A DNA stretch of 64,000 nucleotides from Polaribacter sp. SA4-10. Its GTDB lineage: Bacteria; Bacteroidota; Bacteroidia; Flavobacteriales; Flavobacteriaceae. The position numbers and the translations under genes were made by a program. Every line of letters begins with the position of its first letter. Position 1 is the first letter of the stretch. A model generated the notes under the pieces. It did no database searches. It was not told where the DNA came from and worked only from the letters and a program-made list of their open reading frames with translations. Shown piece after piece: positions 7,244 to 16,045 of this stretch. Where the stretch lies: the NCBI RefSeq assembly GCF_002163835.1, contig NZ_CP019331.1, positions 1,897,001 to 1,961,000 of the forward strand. The letters are read 5' to 3'.

Positions 7244-10102
7244 ATGTCAGATCAAAAAAGAGTTTTTTTAGTGGATGCTTACGCATTAATTTTTCGAGGA
7301 TATTACGCATTTATTAAAAACCCAAGAATTAATTCTAAAGGTTTGGATACTTCTGCAATCATGGGTTTTATGAATTCTTTACTAGACGTTATTAAACGTG
7401 AAAGACCAGATCATTTAGCAGTATGTTTTGATAAAGGTGGAAGTGCAGATAGAGTTGAAATGTTTGAAGCCTACAAAGCAAATAGAGATGCTACGCCTGA
7501 AGCAATAAAACTTGCGGTTCCTTATATTCAAGAAATCTTAAAAGCAATGCACATACCAATTATGGTGAAAGAAGGTTTTGAAGCAGATGATGTAATTGGA
7601 ACACTTTCTAAACAAGCAGAAAAAGAAGGATATAAAACTTTTATGGTAACGCCAGATAAAGATTTTGCTCAGTTAGTTTCTGAGAATATTTTTATGTACA
7701 AACCTCGTTTTGGTGGTGGTTATGATATTTGGGGAGTTCCAGAAGTATTAGCAAAATTTGAAATTACAGATCCTTTACAAGTTATAGATTTCTTAGGAAT
7801 GATGGGCGATTCTGCAGATAATATTCCTGGCTTGCCTGGCGTTGGAGAAAAAACTGCCAAAAAGTTTTTAGCTGCTTATGGTTCTATGGAAAATCTTTTA
7901 GCAAATACGCATGAGCTAAAAGGAAAAATGAAAGAAAAAGTGGAAGGAGCAAAAGAATTAGGATTGCTTTCTAAAAAATTAGCCACAATAATGTTAGATG
8001 TTCCCGTAACTTTTGACGAGAAAGATTTTGAGTTAAATCAACCAGATATTCCTAAAGTTACAGAAATTTTTAATGAACTAGAGTTTAGAAACTTGTTGGT
8101 GAATTTTACACGAACTTTTACAGTAAGTAATGAGACTGCAAAAACTTCTGAAAAACCTTCAACTGCTGCTTCGAGCGCAGTTGAGAAATCAACTCCTAAA
8201 AAACCAGCTTCAAATTCTGAGGGCCAATTTGATTTATTTGCTGCTCCTGGAACTGGAACCGTTACTGAAGAAGAAGTTGCATCAGGATTTAAAACTATTG
8301 AAAACACCAGTCATTTTTATCAACATATAGACTCTCCTTTATCAAGGAAATTACTATTAAAAAAGTTAATGCAACAAAAATCGGTTTGTTTTGATACAGA
8401 AACAACAGGTTTAAAAGCGTTGGAAGTAGAATTAATTGGAATTGCTTTTTCTTTTGAAATTGGAAAAGGATATTATGTTTCGTTTCCAGAAAACCAAGAA
8501 GAGACCGCTACAATTTTAGAAGAATTTCGCCCGTTTTTTGAAGCTACAAATATTGAGAAAATTGGTCATAATTTAAAATACGATATCAAAGTTTTATCAA
8601 ACTATAACATGCCTGTAAAAGGGAAATTATTTGATACTATGATTGCTCATTATCTGATAAACCCAGATATGCGTCATAATATGGATATGTTAGCAGAAAC
8701 GTACCTAAATTATCTACCTGTTTCTATTACAGAATTGATTGGTAAAAAAGGAAAAAATCAACTTTCTATGAGAGTTGTTCCTATAAAAGATCAAACAGAA
8801 TATGCTGTTGAAGATGCAGATATTACACTTCAACTTAAAGAACATTTTAACAAAGAATTAGAAACAGGAAATGTTACTAAACTTTTTAATGATGTTGAGC
8901 TACCATTGGTTTCTGTATTAACATCGATGGAAATTGAAGGAATAAATTTAAACACTGATTTCTTAAAAGAACTTTCTGTTGCTTTAGCTGAGGATATAAA
9001 TAGACTTGAAAAAAGTATTTATGAGCAAGCTGGAGAAGAGTTTAATATTGCATCTCCTAAACAATTAGGAATTGTTCTTTTTGAAAACATGAAATTGGTT
9101 GACAAACCAAAAAAGACAAAAACGGGTCAATATGCAACTGGCGAAGACATTTTATCCTATTTGGCAAAAGACAATCAAATTATTAGAGATATTCAAGAAT
9201 ATCGTCAATACAAAAAATTACAAAGCACCTATGTAGATGCGTTGCCAAATGAAATAAATCCTAAAACAGGAAGAGTTCATACCCAATATATGCAAGCAGT
9301 TGCTGCAACGGGAAGATTAAGTTCTAACAATCCTAATTTACAGAACATTCCTATTAGAACAGAACGTGGTAGAGAAGTTAGAAAAGCATTTATTCCCAGA
9401 GATGAAAATTATGTGCTTTTAGCTGCAGATTATTCTCAAATAGAACTTAGAATTATTGCTGCTTTAAGTGAAGAAGAAACGATGATTGAAGCCTTTAAAA
9501 ATGGTGAAGATATTCATGCTTCTACCGCTGCAAAAGTTTTTAATGTTCCTTTAAGTGAAGTAACTCGTGAACAAAGAAGTAATGCAAAAACAGTAAACTT
9601 TGGAATTATATACGGTGTTTCTGCTTTTGGTTTAAGCAATCAGACAGATTTATCAAGAAGTGAAGCAAAAGAGTTGATAGAAACGTATTATGAAACGTAT
9701 CCAAAACTAAAAACGTACATGTCTAAATTAGTAGATTTTGCACGTGATCATGGTTATGTAGAAACCGTTTTAAACAGACGCAGGTATTTAAAAGACATTA
9801 ATTCTAGAAATGCTGTTGTTCGTGGAGCTGCAGAAAGAAATGCTGTAAATGCACCAATTCAAGGTTCTGCTGCAGATATTATAAAGCTTGCTATGATTAA
9901 TATTCACACTCGTTTTGAAAAAGAAAACTTTAAATCTAAAATGCTACTTCAAGTACATGATGAATTGGTTTTTGATGCTCATAAAGACGAATTAGAGCTT
10001 ATAAAACCGATTATAAAATACGAAATGGAAAATGCTTTTAAATTAAGTGTTCCTTTAGATGTTGAAATGGGAATTGGAGAAAATTGGTTGGAAGCACACT
10101 AA
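7244..10102 (+). CDS. polA: DNA polymerase I
   Basis: The 952-residue protein has all three PolA activities. The 5'-3' exonuclease (about 1-290) shows FEADDVIGTL, TPDKDFAQLV and LPGVGEKTA. A Ser/Thr/Ala-rich linker follows at about 300-345. The 3'-5' proofreading domain keeps CFDTETTG, GHNLKYD and EDADIT, so its metal ligands look intact. The polymerase domain has AADYSQIELR (about 728), the O-helix RSNAKTVNFGIIYG, and QVHDELVFD (about 903). It fills gaps and removes RNA primers in replication and repair. It is transcribed alone or with the small gene 61 bp downstream. Confidence 0.98.
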   Translation: MSDQKRVFLVDAYALIFRGYYAFIKNPRINSKGLDTSAIMGFMNSLLDVIKRERPDHLAVCFDKGGSADRVEMFEAYKANRDATPEAIKLAVPYIQEILKAMHIPIMVKEGFEADDVIGTLSKQAEKEGYKTFMVTPDKDFAQLVSENIFMYKPRFGGGYDIWGVPEVLAKFEITDPLQVIDFLGMMGDSADNIPGLPGVGEKTAKKFLAAYGSMENLLANTHELKGKMKEKVEGAKELGLLSKKLATIMLDVPVTFDEKDFELNQPDIPKVTEIFNELEFRNLLVNFTRTFTVSNETAKTSEKPSTAASSAVEKSTPKKPASNSEGQFDLFAAPGTGTVTEEEVASGFKTIENTSHFYQHIDSPLSRKLLLKKLMQQKSVCFDTETTGLKALEVELIGIAFSFEIGKGYYVSFPENQEETATILEEFRPFFEATNIEKIGHNLKYDIKVLSNYNMPVKGKLFDTMIAHYLINPDMRHNMDMLAETYLNYLPVSITELIGKKGKNQLSMRVVPIKDQTEYAVEDADITLQLKEHFNKELETGNVTKLFNDVELPLVSVLTSMEIEGINLNTDFLKELSVALAEDINRLEKSIYEQAGEEFNIASPKQLGIVLFENMKLVDKPKKTKTGQYATGEDILSYLAKDNQIIRDIQEYRQYKKLQSTYVDALPNEINPKTGRVHTQYMQAVAATGRLSSNNPNLQNIPIRTERGREVRKAFIPRDENYVLLAADYSQIELRIIAALSEEETMIEAFKNGEDIHASTAAKVFNVPLSEVTREQRSNAKTVNFGIIYGVSAFGLSNQTDLSRSEAKELIETYYETYPKLKTYMSKLVDFARDHGYVETVLNRRRYLKDINSRNAVVRGAAERNAVNAPIQGSAADIIKLAMINIHTRFEKENFKSKMLLQVHDELVFDAHKDELELIKPIIKYEMENAFKLSVPLDVEMGIGENWLEAH

Positions 10103-10115
10103 AATTAATAATGCC

Positions 10116-10136
10116 ACACTGAGTTTGTTGAAGTGT
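10116..10136. repeat. Small palindromic repeat remnant
   Basis: acact-gagtttgttga-agtgt is a 5-bp stem with the inner sequence of the widespread Bacteroidetes intergenic repeat (cactgag-ttgt-gaagtg). It lies between polA and the next gene. Confidence 0.4.
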
Positions 10137-10163
10137 TTTTCTTAAGAAGATTAAAAATAAAGA

Positions 10164-10541
10164 ATGGAAATAGATTATCTTGATGATATAAATGGTCATG
10201 AACAAAATATTGTTCGACTGTATAACTTTAACAAAGCGGAAGCAATTCAGTTTAGAGATCTTTTAATAGATACAATTATTGAAAAAAGACAAAAATTGGA
10301 TTTATCTGAGGTAGATTTTATATATCCTAGAAATTGTAATTTAATTTTTGGGTTGTTTAAATCTGATGAAGGGATTCTTACAAAAGACAAAGAAACTTTT
10401 TTCTGCGTTTTAACTTTAGACGGTTTCAATAAAATGATAGCACTTATAGAACCTTTCTGTAAAAAAGAATCTAAAGGGTATCAGTATTTATATGACGTAG
10501 ACAATCCTACTGACTTAATGTTTTGTCCAAGTGCAAGTTAA
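10164..10541 (+). CDS. Uncharacterised 125-residue protein
   Basis: No known domain is recognised. The protein is acidic and soluble, without signal peptide or membrane segment. It opens MEIDYLDDINGHEQNIVRLY, has a helical-looking middle (EAIQFRDLLIDTIIEKRQ), and ends with three cysteines in the last third (FFCVLT, PFCKKE, MFCPSAS). It starts 61 bp after polA on the same strand and stops before a strong terminator, so it could be cotranscribed with polA. Codon use looks like that of its neighbours. It is probably a lineage-restricted flavobacterial protein. Confidence 0.75.
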   Translation: MEIDYLDDINGHEQNIVRLYNFNKAEAIQFRDLLIDTIIEKRQKLDLSEVDFIYPRNCNLIFGLFKSDEGILTKDKETFFCVLTLDGFNKMIALIEPFCKKESKGYQYLYDVDNPTDLMFCPSAS

Positions 10542-10595
10542 AAAAAAAGTGAATACACTTTAAGTAGTAGAAAGTTTAAAAACTCTTTCAAAAGA

Positions 10596-10643
10596 AAAAA
10601 GTCCTAATAAATTATCTCTAGAATTAATTTATTAGGACTTTTT
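10596..10643. terminator. Bidirectional intrinsic terminator
   Basis: aaagtcctaataaatta and ttaatttattaggactttt form a stem of about 17 bp, with an A run on the left and a T run on the right. It separates the plus-strand gene ending at 10541 from the minus-strand ABC-F gene ending at 10706, and can serve both. Confidence 0.85.
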
Positions 10644-10705
10644 AATAAAAAATACAGCAACTTTAAAATCTTAAAAATATTTTAAAGAAAACAATACTGT
10701 TAACA

Positions 10706-12622
10706 CTAAAAACTAGAAACTTCAGCTTCAACAGTTTCCCATTGTTCCATTAAAGTATCTAATTTTGCTTTTTTAGCTTTGTACTTTTCAAAGAAATTTG
10801 GTCTTGATGATACTTCATCATAATTTTGAGCCAATTCTAAATCGATCTTTGCAATTTCTTTTTCTAATTCAGCAACTTCAGCTTCTATATTAGAAAGCTT
10901 ATTTTTTAATTTTTTAAGTTCTTTCTCTTGCTCTTTAGAAAGTTGGAATGCTTCTTTTTTATCAGTAGATTTAACACCTTTTACAACCGTTCTTTTTTCC
11001 GCTTCGCGAAGATTTTCCATTTTATGTTGATCTAAGAAGTAATCAATATCACCTAAATATTCTTTAATTACCTTGTCTTTAAATCCATAAACCGTTGAGG
11101 TTAATCCTTGTAAAAAATCTCTATCATGAGAAACAATTATTAAAGTTCCGTTAAAACTTCTTAAAGCTTCTTTTAATACTGTTTTAGAAGCCATATCTAA
11201 GTGATTTGTTGGCTCATCCATTATTAATACATTAAATGGTGACAGCAATAATTTACATAATGCCAATCTATTTCTTTCACCACCAGAAAGCACTTTTGCT
11301 TTTTTATCCACAGCATCTCCACCAAATAAGAAAGATCCTAACATATCTCTAACGCGCATTCTATTTCCATCAGTTGCAGCGTCTTCCATTATTTCTAAAA
11401 CTGTTTTTTCTGGCGGTAAATGTTCTGATTGATTTTGAGCAAAATACCCTATCTCAACATTATGACCCAGTTTTAAATGTCCTTTAAAAGGGATATCTCC
11501 AACCATCATTTTTGCTAAAGTAGATTTCCCTTGTCCGTTTTGACCAACAAAAGCAATTTTACTATTTCTCTCTATTAATAAATCTACATCTTCTAAAACG
11601 TGATTATCACCATAGCTTTTACATAGTTTTTCTGCTTCAACAATTATTTTTCCTGGCTCTTTAGAAATTGCAAAACGAACATTCATTGCTTGATTGTCAT
11701 CTTGATCTACTTCAATTAATTCAACTTTATCAAGTTGTTTCATTAAAGATTGCGCCATAGAAGCTTTACTTGCTTTTGCCTTAAACTTATCTATTAAAAG
11801 CTTCTTTTGTTTTATTTCTTTCTCTTGATTTTTCTGAGCTTGTAATTGTTTTTCTTTAATTTCTCCTCTTAATAATAAGAACTGAGAATACGGTTTTTTA
11901 TAATCATAAATCTGCCCTAAAGAAATTTCTATAGTTCTGTTTGTTACATTATCTAAAAACATTTTATCATGCGAAACCAATACAATTGCACCAGAATACG
12001 ATTTTAAAAATGTCTCTAACCAGATAATAGATTCTATATCTAAGTGATTTGTTGGCTCATCTAAAAGTAGAATATCATTATTTTGAAGTAATAATTTTGC
12101 TAATTCTATACGCATTCTCCAACCTCCAGAAAAAGTATCTGTAAGCTTATCAAAATCTTCACGTTTAAAACCTAAACCTTGTAAGATCTTCTCTGTATCT
12201 CCTTGATAATTGTAACCGCCTAGAAGTTCATAACGTTCAGTAAGGTCTGTTAAATCATGAATTAATTGCGTATAACCTTCACTTTCATAATCTGTTCTTG
12301 TAGCAAGTTGTTCATTAATTTGATCAAGTTTTAACTCAATTTCTTTAATTTCTTCAAAAGCTTGATACGCTTCTTCTAAAATTGTTCTTCCTTCAACAAA
12401 ATCTATATCTTGGCGTAAAAAACCCATTTGTATATCTTTATCAAAAGCCATTGTACCTCCACTGGCTTCTATATCCTTAGATAAAACTTTTAAAAGTGTA
12501 GATTTTCCTGCTCCATTTTTACCAATTAAACCAATTCTATCTCCTTTGTTTAATTTAAAAGTAATTCCCGAAAACAAATCAGTACCCATAAAGGAAACTG
12601 CTAAGTTGTGTACGTTTAACAT
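10706..12622 (-). CDS. ABC-F family ATPase (ribosome-associated type)
   Basis: The 638-residue protein has two ABC ATPase domains and no membrane segment. Domain 1 has GKNGAGKS, FSGGWRMR and LLLDEPTNHLD. Domain 2 has GQNGQGKS, LSGGERNR and IMDEPTNHLD. A charged linker of about 80 residues joins them, and a coiled coil (about 555-635) closes the protein. This is the layout of ABC-F factors such as Uup and YheS, which bind the ribosomal E site and relieve stalled translation; some members give antibiotic protection. Nothing here marks it as a resistance factor. Its TAGTTTTG promoter box faces that of the divergent DUF983 gene. Confidence 0.92.
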   Translation of the reverse strand: MLNVHNLAVSFMGTDLFSGITFKLNKGDRIGLIGKNGAGKSTLLKVLSKDIEASGGTMAFDKDIQMGFLRQDIDFVEGRTILEEAYQAFEEIKEIELKLDQINEQLATRTDYESEGYTQLIHDLTDLTERYELLGGYNYQGDTEKILQGLGFKREDFDKLTDTFSGGWRMRIELAKLLLQNNDILLLDEPTNHLDIESIIWLETFLKSYSGAIVLVSHDKMFLDNVTNRTIEISLGQIYDYKKPYSQFLLLRGEIKEKQLQAQKNQEKEIKQKKLLIDKFKAKASKASMAQSLMKQLDKVELIEVDQDDNQAMNVRFAISKEPGKIIVEAEKLCKSYGDNHVLEDVDLLIERNSKIAFVGQNGQGKSTLAKMMVGDIPFKGHLKLGHNVEIGYFAQNQSEHLPPEKTVLEIMEDAATDGNRMRVRDMLGSFLFGGDAVDKKAKVLSGGERNRLALCKLLLSPFNVLIMDEPTNHLDMASKTVLKEALRSFNGTLIIVSHDRDFLQGLTSTVYGFKDKVIKEYLGDIDYFLDQHKMENLREAEKRTVVKGVKSTDKKEAFQLSKEQEKELKKLKNKLSNIEAEVAELEKEIAKIDLELAQNYDEVSSRPNFFEKYKAKKAKLDTLMEQWETVEAEVSSF

Positions 12623-12632
12623 AAATTTATTG

Positions 12633-12655
12633 TAATTTTGATATTTGCAAAACTA
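12633..12655. promoter_or_regulatory. Face-to-face -7 boxes for ABC-F and DUF983 genes
   Basis: TAATTTTG (12633-12640, plus strand) and TAGTTTTG (12655-12648, minus strand) are both exact TAnnTTTG matches pointing at each other across 7 nt, making a near-palindrome. Predicted transcription starts fall within a few bases of each other, giving diverging transcripts. The plus box overlaps a possible TTG start at 12638, which argues against that start. Confidence 0.5.
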
Positions 12656-12676
12656 ACTAAAAAATCACAGTTACTC

Positions 12677-13063
12677 GTGTTTAAAAAGGGAACAAAATTG
12701 TACAGCGTTTTAAAAGGGAAATGTCCAAGATGTCAGGAAGGAGATTTCTTTAAATATGGCTTTACTTTTAACCCTTCAAAAGTTACAAAATTACATGATA
12801 ATTGTCCGAAATGTAATTTAAAATACATGATAGAACCTTCTTTTTTTTATGGAGCTATGTATGTTAATTACGGAATTACTGTTGGTCTTTCAATTATTAC
12901 TTTTTTAGTTGCAAAACTTATTTTTGGTTTAACTTTACTACAAACTTTTTCTGCAATAATTGCTACTCTTTTAATCTTAGCTCCAGTTAATTTACGTTTA
13001 TCTAGAATTATTTGGATAAATATGTTTGTGAGCCACGACTCTAAACACACTAAAAAACAGTAA
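12677..13063 (+). CDS. DUF983 family membrane protein
   Basis: The protein has 128 residues from the GTG chosen here. Two CXXC pairs (GKCPRCQEGD and DNCPKCNLKY) form a likely zinc ribbon. The DUF983 signature PSFFYGAMYVNYG follows, and then two hydrophobic segments (about 70-90 and 95-112). The frame is open back to a TTG at 12638, but that codon lies inside the promoter -7 box. The GTG at 12677 gives the family-typical start, FKKGTKLYSVLKG. The function of DUF983 proteins is not known; they are small inner-membrane proteins. It is divergent from the ABC-F gene. Confidence 0.85.
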   Translation: MFKKGTKLYSVLKGKCPRCQEGDFFKYGFTFNPSKVTKLHDNCPKCNLKYMIEPSFFYGAMYVNYGITVGLSIITFLVAKLIFGLTLLQTFSAIIATLLILAPVNLRLSRIIWINMFVSHDSKHTKKQ

Positions 13064-13168
13064 GTTAGCAGCAAACAATTTGTTTATATACTTACCTTAT
13101 TATTTCATACATTAGTGCTATAGTATTAGTAGGTAATCTTATTGATATTTGTGTGATCCCCTATATTT

Positions 13169-15232
13169 ATGAAAATTATAATAATTTTTATCATATTGCT
13201 GTTTTTTAGTATTTCAATTTGTTCTCAACAAAACGAGGATTACTATCTAAAAGTTATTGACACAACTAAAAACAAGAAATTAAAATTAGCTTCATTAGAT
13301 AGTTTAATTCATGATCTAAAAAATCAAAAAAACTTTGAAAAATTTGCTAATAGGACAGAGCAATATGTAGATTTAGCGATAGAATTAAAAGAATATGAAA
13401 GTGCTATTAATTTTGCTATTAAAGCATTTTACTTTATAGACAAACGCCTAAATCAAAAAGGAAGAGCTTTAAATCTTATAGAAAAAGTAGCGTTATATAA
13501 AAATAAAACTACTAATTCTTTTCTCATTGGAAATATTTACTCCAAAAAAGGTGATGCTTATTCTACATCTAAAAACCACAAAAAAGCTATAGAAAATTAC
13601 ACCCTTGCCATAAATAGCTTCAAAGACAATAGTAAAGATTCTATTTATAAAGCAGATGTTCTTCAAAATAGAGGTTACGAATATTTGGATACTGGTAATT
13701 ATATAAAGTCAATACAAGATCATCAATTAGCAGCTACATATTATGAAAACTTAGGGGATACACAATATATGTTTTATGCTCTTACAGGTATTATAAATAT
13801 TTACAGTATTAATGGTTTTAATCAAAAAGCTATAGACCAAAGAAATAAAATAATTGAAAAGAAAATTACAGAAAACCTTATTAATGATATATATGTAGAT
13901 TACTTTAATCAATCTATTACATATAAAAAAATAGATAGTTTTCATAAACAAGAAGAATACTTATTAAGAGCATATACAATAGTTAAGGAGGGTATTAAAG
14001 ATGAATTTATAAATAATGATAGAGAGGTATTATTATTTAGTAGTCTTTCTAATTTTTATTCATCACAAAGCAACCTTATAAAAGCAAAAAAGTATCTAGA
14101 TGAAGCTGAAATAAAATTTAATAAACTAAATAAAGGAAACAGGTCTTCATACATATTTTTTAAAGCAAAAGCCACCTATCTTGTTGGATTAAAAAAATAT
14201 AACAAAGCTAAAAACTATGCAGAAAGAGCAAATCAAATATCAATAAAAAATGGCATAGTGGAAGGAGTTATGGATAGTGAGAAATTACTTTCTGAAATTC
14301 ATAATAAAATAGGTGATAAAGAAAAAGCGTTAACTTCTTATATTAATTACACAAAAATTAAAGATTCTATTTTTAACATAACTAAAACAAATGCGCTGTT
14401 ATATTACGAGACATTGCATCAAACAACGCGTAAAGAAAAAGAAATTAATCTTCAAAAAGCATATATTATATTATTAGCAAAAGAAAATGAGGCCAAAAAA
14501 GGGTTAATTCTTTTTGGTAGTATTGGTTTACTCTTAATGTTCTCAATTTTTTACTTATTCATAAATAGAATATATCTTAAAAGAAAAAAAGCAATACAAG
14601 AAGAATATTCTCATAAGTTATTACTTTCTCAAGAAGCAGAACGTAAAAGAATTTCTAAAGATTTACACGATAGTTTAGGTCAAAGTTTACTACTGATCAA
14701 AAATAAAGTTTCTTTAACAAGTGATGATAAAACTAAAGAGCTAGTAAACAGTGCCATTGAAGAAGTGAGAAGTATCTCTAGAGCTTTACATCCTTTTCAA
14801 TTGGAAGATATTGGAATTACTAGAGCTTTAGAAAACCTAATTCGTCAATTAGATGAAAGCTATGAAAATACCTATATTTTTGGTGATATTGATGATTTAA
14901 AATCATCTTTAAACCCTAATCAAGAAGTAAACATGTTTAGGATTGTACAAGAATGTTTATCAAACATTATTAAGCATGCAAAAGCAGAATCTGCCAAAGT
15001 AACACTTATTAATAATACAAATTGGGTAACTATTTGTATAAGAGATAATGGTGTAGGTTTTGATTTTTTTGAAAAATATAATGACTTTAAAAGTTTAGGT
15101 TTAAAAACCATTAAAGAGCGTGTAAAATTTTTAAAAGGAACCATAAAGATTAACTCAATTAAAGACGAAGGAACTACTATCACAATTCAAATCCCCCAAA
15201 TAGATGAAACCAAGTATTTTTATAGCAGATGA
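13169..15232 (+). CDS. TPR-containing sensor histidine kinase (HisKA_3)
   Basis: The 687-residue protein begins with a signal peptide (about 1-20, ending ISICSQ). A helical periplasmic region rich in TPR-like repeats follows (about 100-410; for example NHKKAIENYTLAI and GDKEKALTSYINYTKI), then one membrane helix (about 447-466). The cytoplasmic kinase has the dimerisation/H-box ERKRISKDLHDSLGQSL with phospho-acceptor His500, and an HATPase with NIIKHAKAESA and RDNGVGFD. This is the NarX/DegS class, whose partners are LuxR-type regulators. The response regulator gene overlaps its 3' end by 29 bp. The signal sensed is unknown. Confidence 0.92.
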   Translation: MKIIIIFIILLFFSISICSQQNEDYYLKVIDTTKNKKLKLASLDSLIHDLKNQKNFEKFANRTEQYVDLAIELKEYESAINFAIKAFYFIDKRLNQKGRALNLIEKVALYKNKTTNSFLIGNIYSKKGDAYSTSKNHKKAIENYTLAINSFKDNSKDSIYKADVLQNRGYEYLDTGNYIKSIQDHQLAATYYENLGDTQYMFYALTGIINIYSINGFNQKAIDQRNKIIEKKITENLINDIYVDYFNQSITYKKIDSFHKQEEYLLRAYTIVKEGIKDEFINNDREVLLFSSLSNFYSSQSNLIKAKKYLDEAEIKFNKLNKGNRSSYIFFKAKATYLVGLKKYNKAKNYAERANQISIKNGIVEGVMDSEKLLSEIHNKIGDKEKALTSYINYTKIKDSIFNITKTNALLYYETLHQTTRKEKEINLQKAYIILLAKENEAKKGLILFGSIGLLLMFSIFYLFINRIYLKRKKAIQEEYSHKLLLSQEAERKRISKDLHDSLGQSLLLIKNKVSLTSDDKTKELVNSAIEEVRSISRALHPFQLEDIGITRALENLIRQLDESYENTYIFGDIDDLKSSLNPNQEVNMFRIVQECLSNIIKHAKAESAKVTLINNTNWVTICIRDNGVGFDFFEKYNDFKSLGLKTIKERVKFLKGTIKINSIKDEGTTITIQIPQIDETKYFYSR

Positions 15233-15833
15233 CCACCCTTTATTACTAAAAGGACTAGAAGAGTTACTATTAGAAAAAAAAATTAACATTGTTGGAAAGG
15301 CCACAGACGGACAAAGTGCATTAAATTATATTAAAAAAGAACAACCAGACATTGCAATTTTAGATGTTGAAATGCCTCTAAAAACAGGTATTGAAATTGC
15401 CAAAGAATGTAAAAAAAATAATCTTGAAACTAAGATTATTTTGATTACCCTTCACAAAGAAATAGACTTTTATTTAAGAGCAAAAAAAATAGGAATTTTT
15501 GGATATATTTTAAAAGAATTTGCTATTGAAGAGATTGGAAACTGTATCGAGTCTGTATCTAATAACATTCCTTATTTTAGTAAAGAGTTAAAAAATAATA
15601 TTGGTTTTACAGAAGAATCAGTTACTGTTCTTAAAGAATTAACAATGTCTGAAAAAAGAATTTTAAAGCTTATTTCTGAACATAAAAAAAATAAAGAAAT
15701 AGGTCATCTATTATTTACCTCTCCAAGGACTATAGAAAATTACAGAAGTAAAATTATTCTAAAATTAGATTTACCTCGAGATACTGGCTCTCTTTTAACA
15801 TGGGTTTTAAAAAATAAACATTTATTTAATTAG
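15204..15833 (+). CDS. LuxR/NarL-type response regulator
   Basis: The 209-residue protein has a receiver domain (about 1-120) with the acidic pair Asp9-Asp10, the phospho-acceptor Asp54 in AILDVEMPLKTG, Thr in LITLH, and Lys in YILKEF. A C-terminal LuxR-type helix-turn-helix (about 148-205) has MSEKRILKLI, KEIGHLLFTSPRTIENYRS and KIILKL. It should be phosphorylated by the kinase encoded just upstream, whose last 29 bp it overlaps, suggesting translational coupling. Target genes are unknown. A perfect 12-bp palindrome follows the stop codon. Confidence 0.93.
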   Translation: MKPSIFIADDHPLLLKGLEELLLEKKINIVGKATDGQSALNYIKKEQPDIAILDVEMPLKTGIEIAKECKKNNLETKIILITLHKEIDFYLRAKKIGIFGYILKEFAIEEIGNCIESVSNNIPYFSKELKNNIGFTEESVTVLKELTMSEKRILKLISEHKKNKEIGHLLFTSPRTIENYRSKIILKLDLPRDTGSLLTWVLKNKHLFN

Positions 15834-15837
15834 GTAT

Positions 15838-15849
15838 TGATACGTATCA
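15838..15849. other. 12-bp perfect palindrome after the response regulator
   Basis: tgatacgtatca is its own reverse complement and lies 5 bp after the response-regulator stop codon. It could be an operator half-site pair for a dimeric regulator or a chance palindrome; no second copy was noticed in the window. The rest of the gap to 16045 is AT-rich with nothing recognisable. Confidence 0.3.
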
Positions 15850-16045
15850 CTTTTTACTTTTCTATTACCGTAGTTAAATAAATAAAAATGGTACCAACTT
15901 TTTTTATTGTTGCTATTAATTAAAGTTATTTCAGTAAAAAATGAACATGTAAAAATTAGATTCTTAAAAAAAAATTTAGAAATAAAATAATAAAAAAAGA
16001 ATATTTTACTCCATTAAAACAAGTAGAAATGAAAAATGAATAAAC

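Noticed and set aside
12638..12676. Longer DUF983 protein starting at TTG 12638
   Set aside because: The TTG lies within the TAATTTTG promoter box, so it would not be in the mRNA; GTG 12677 fits the family start.
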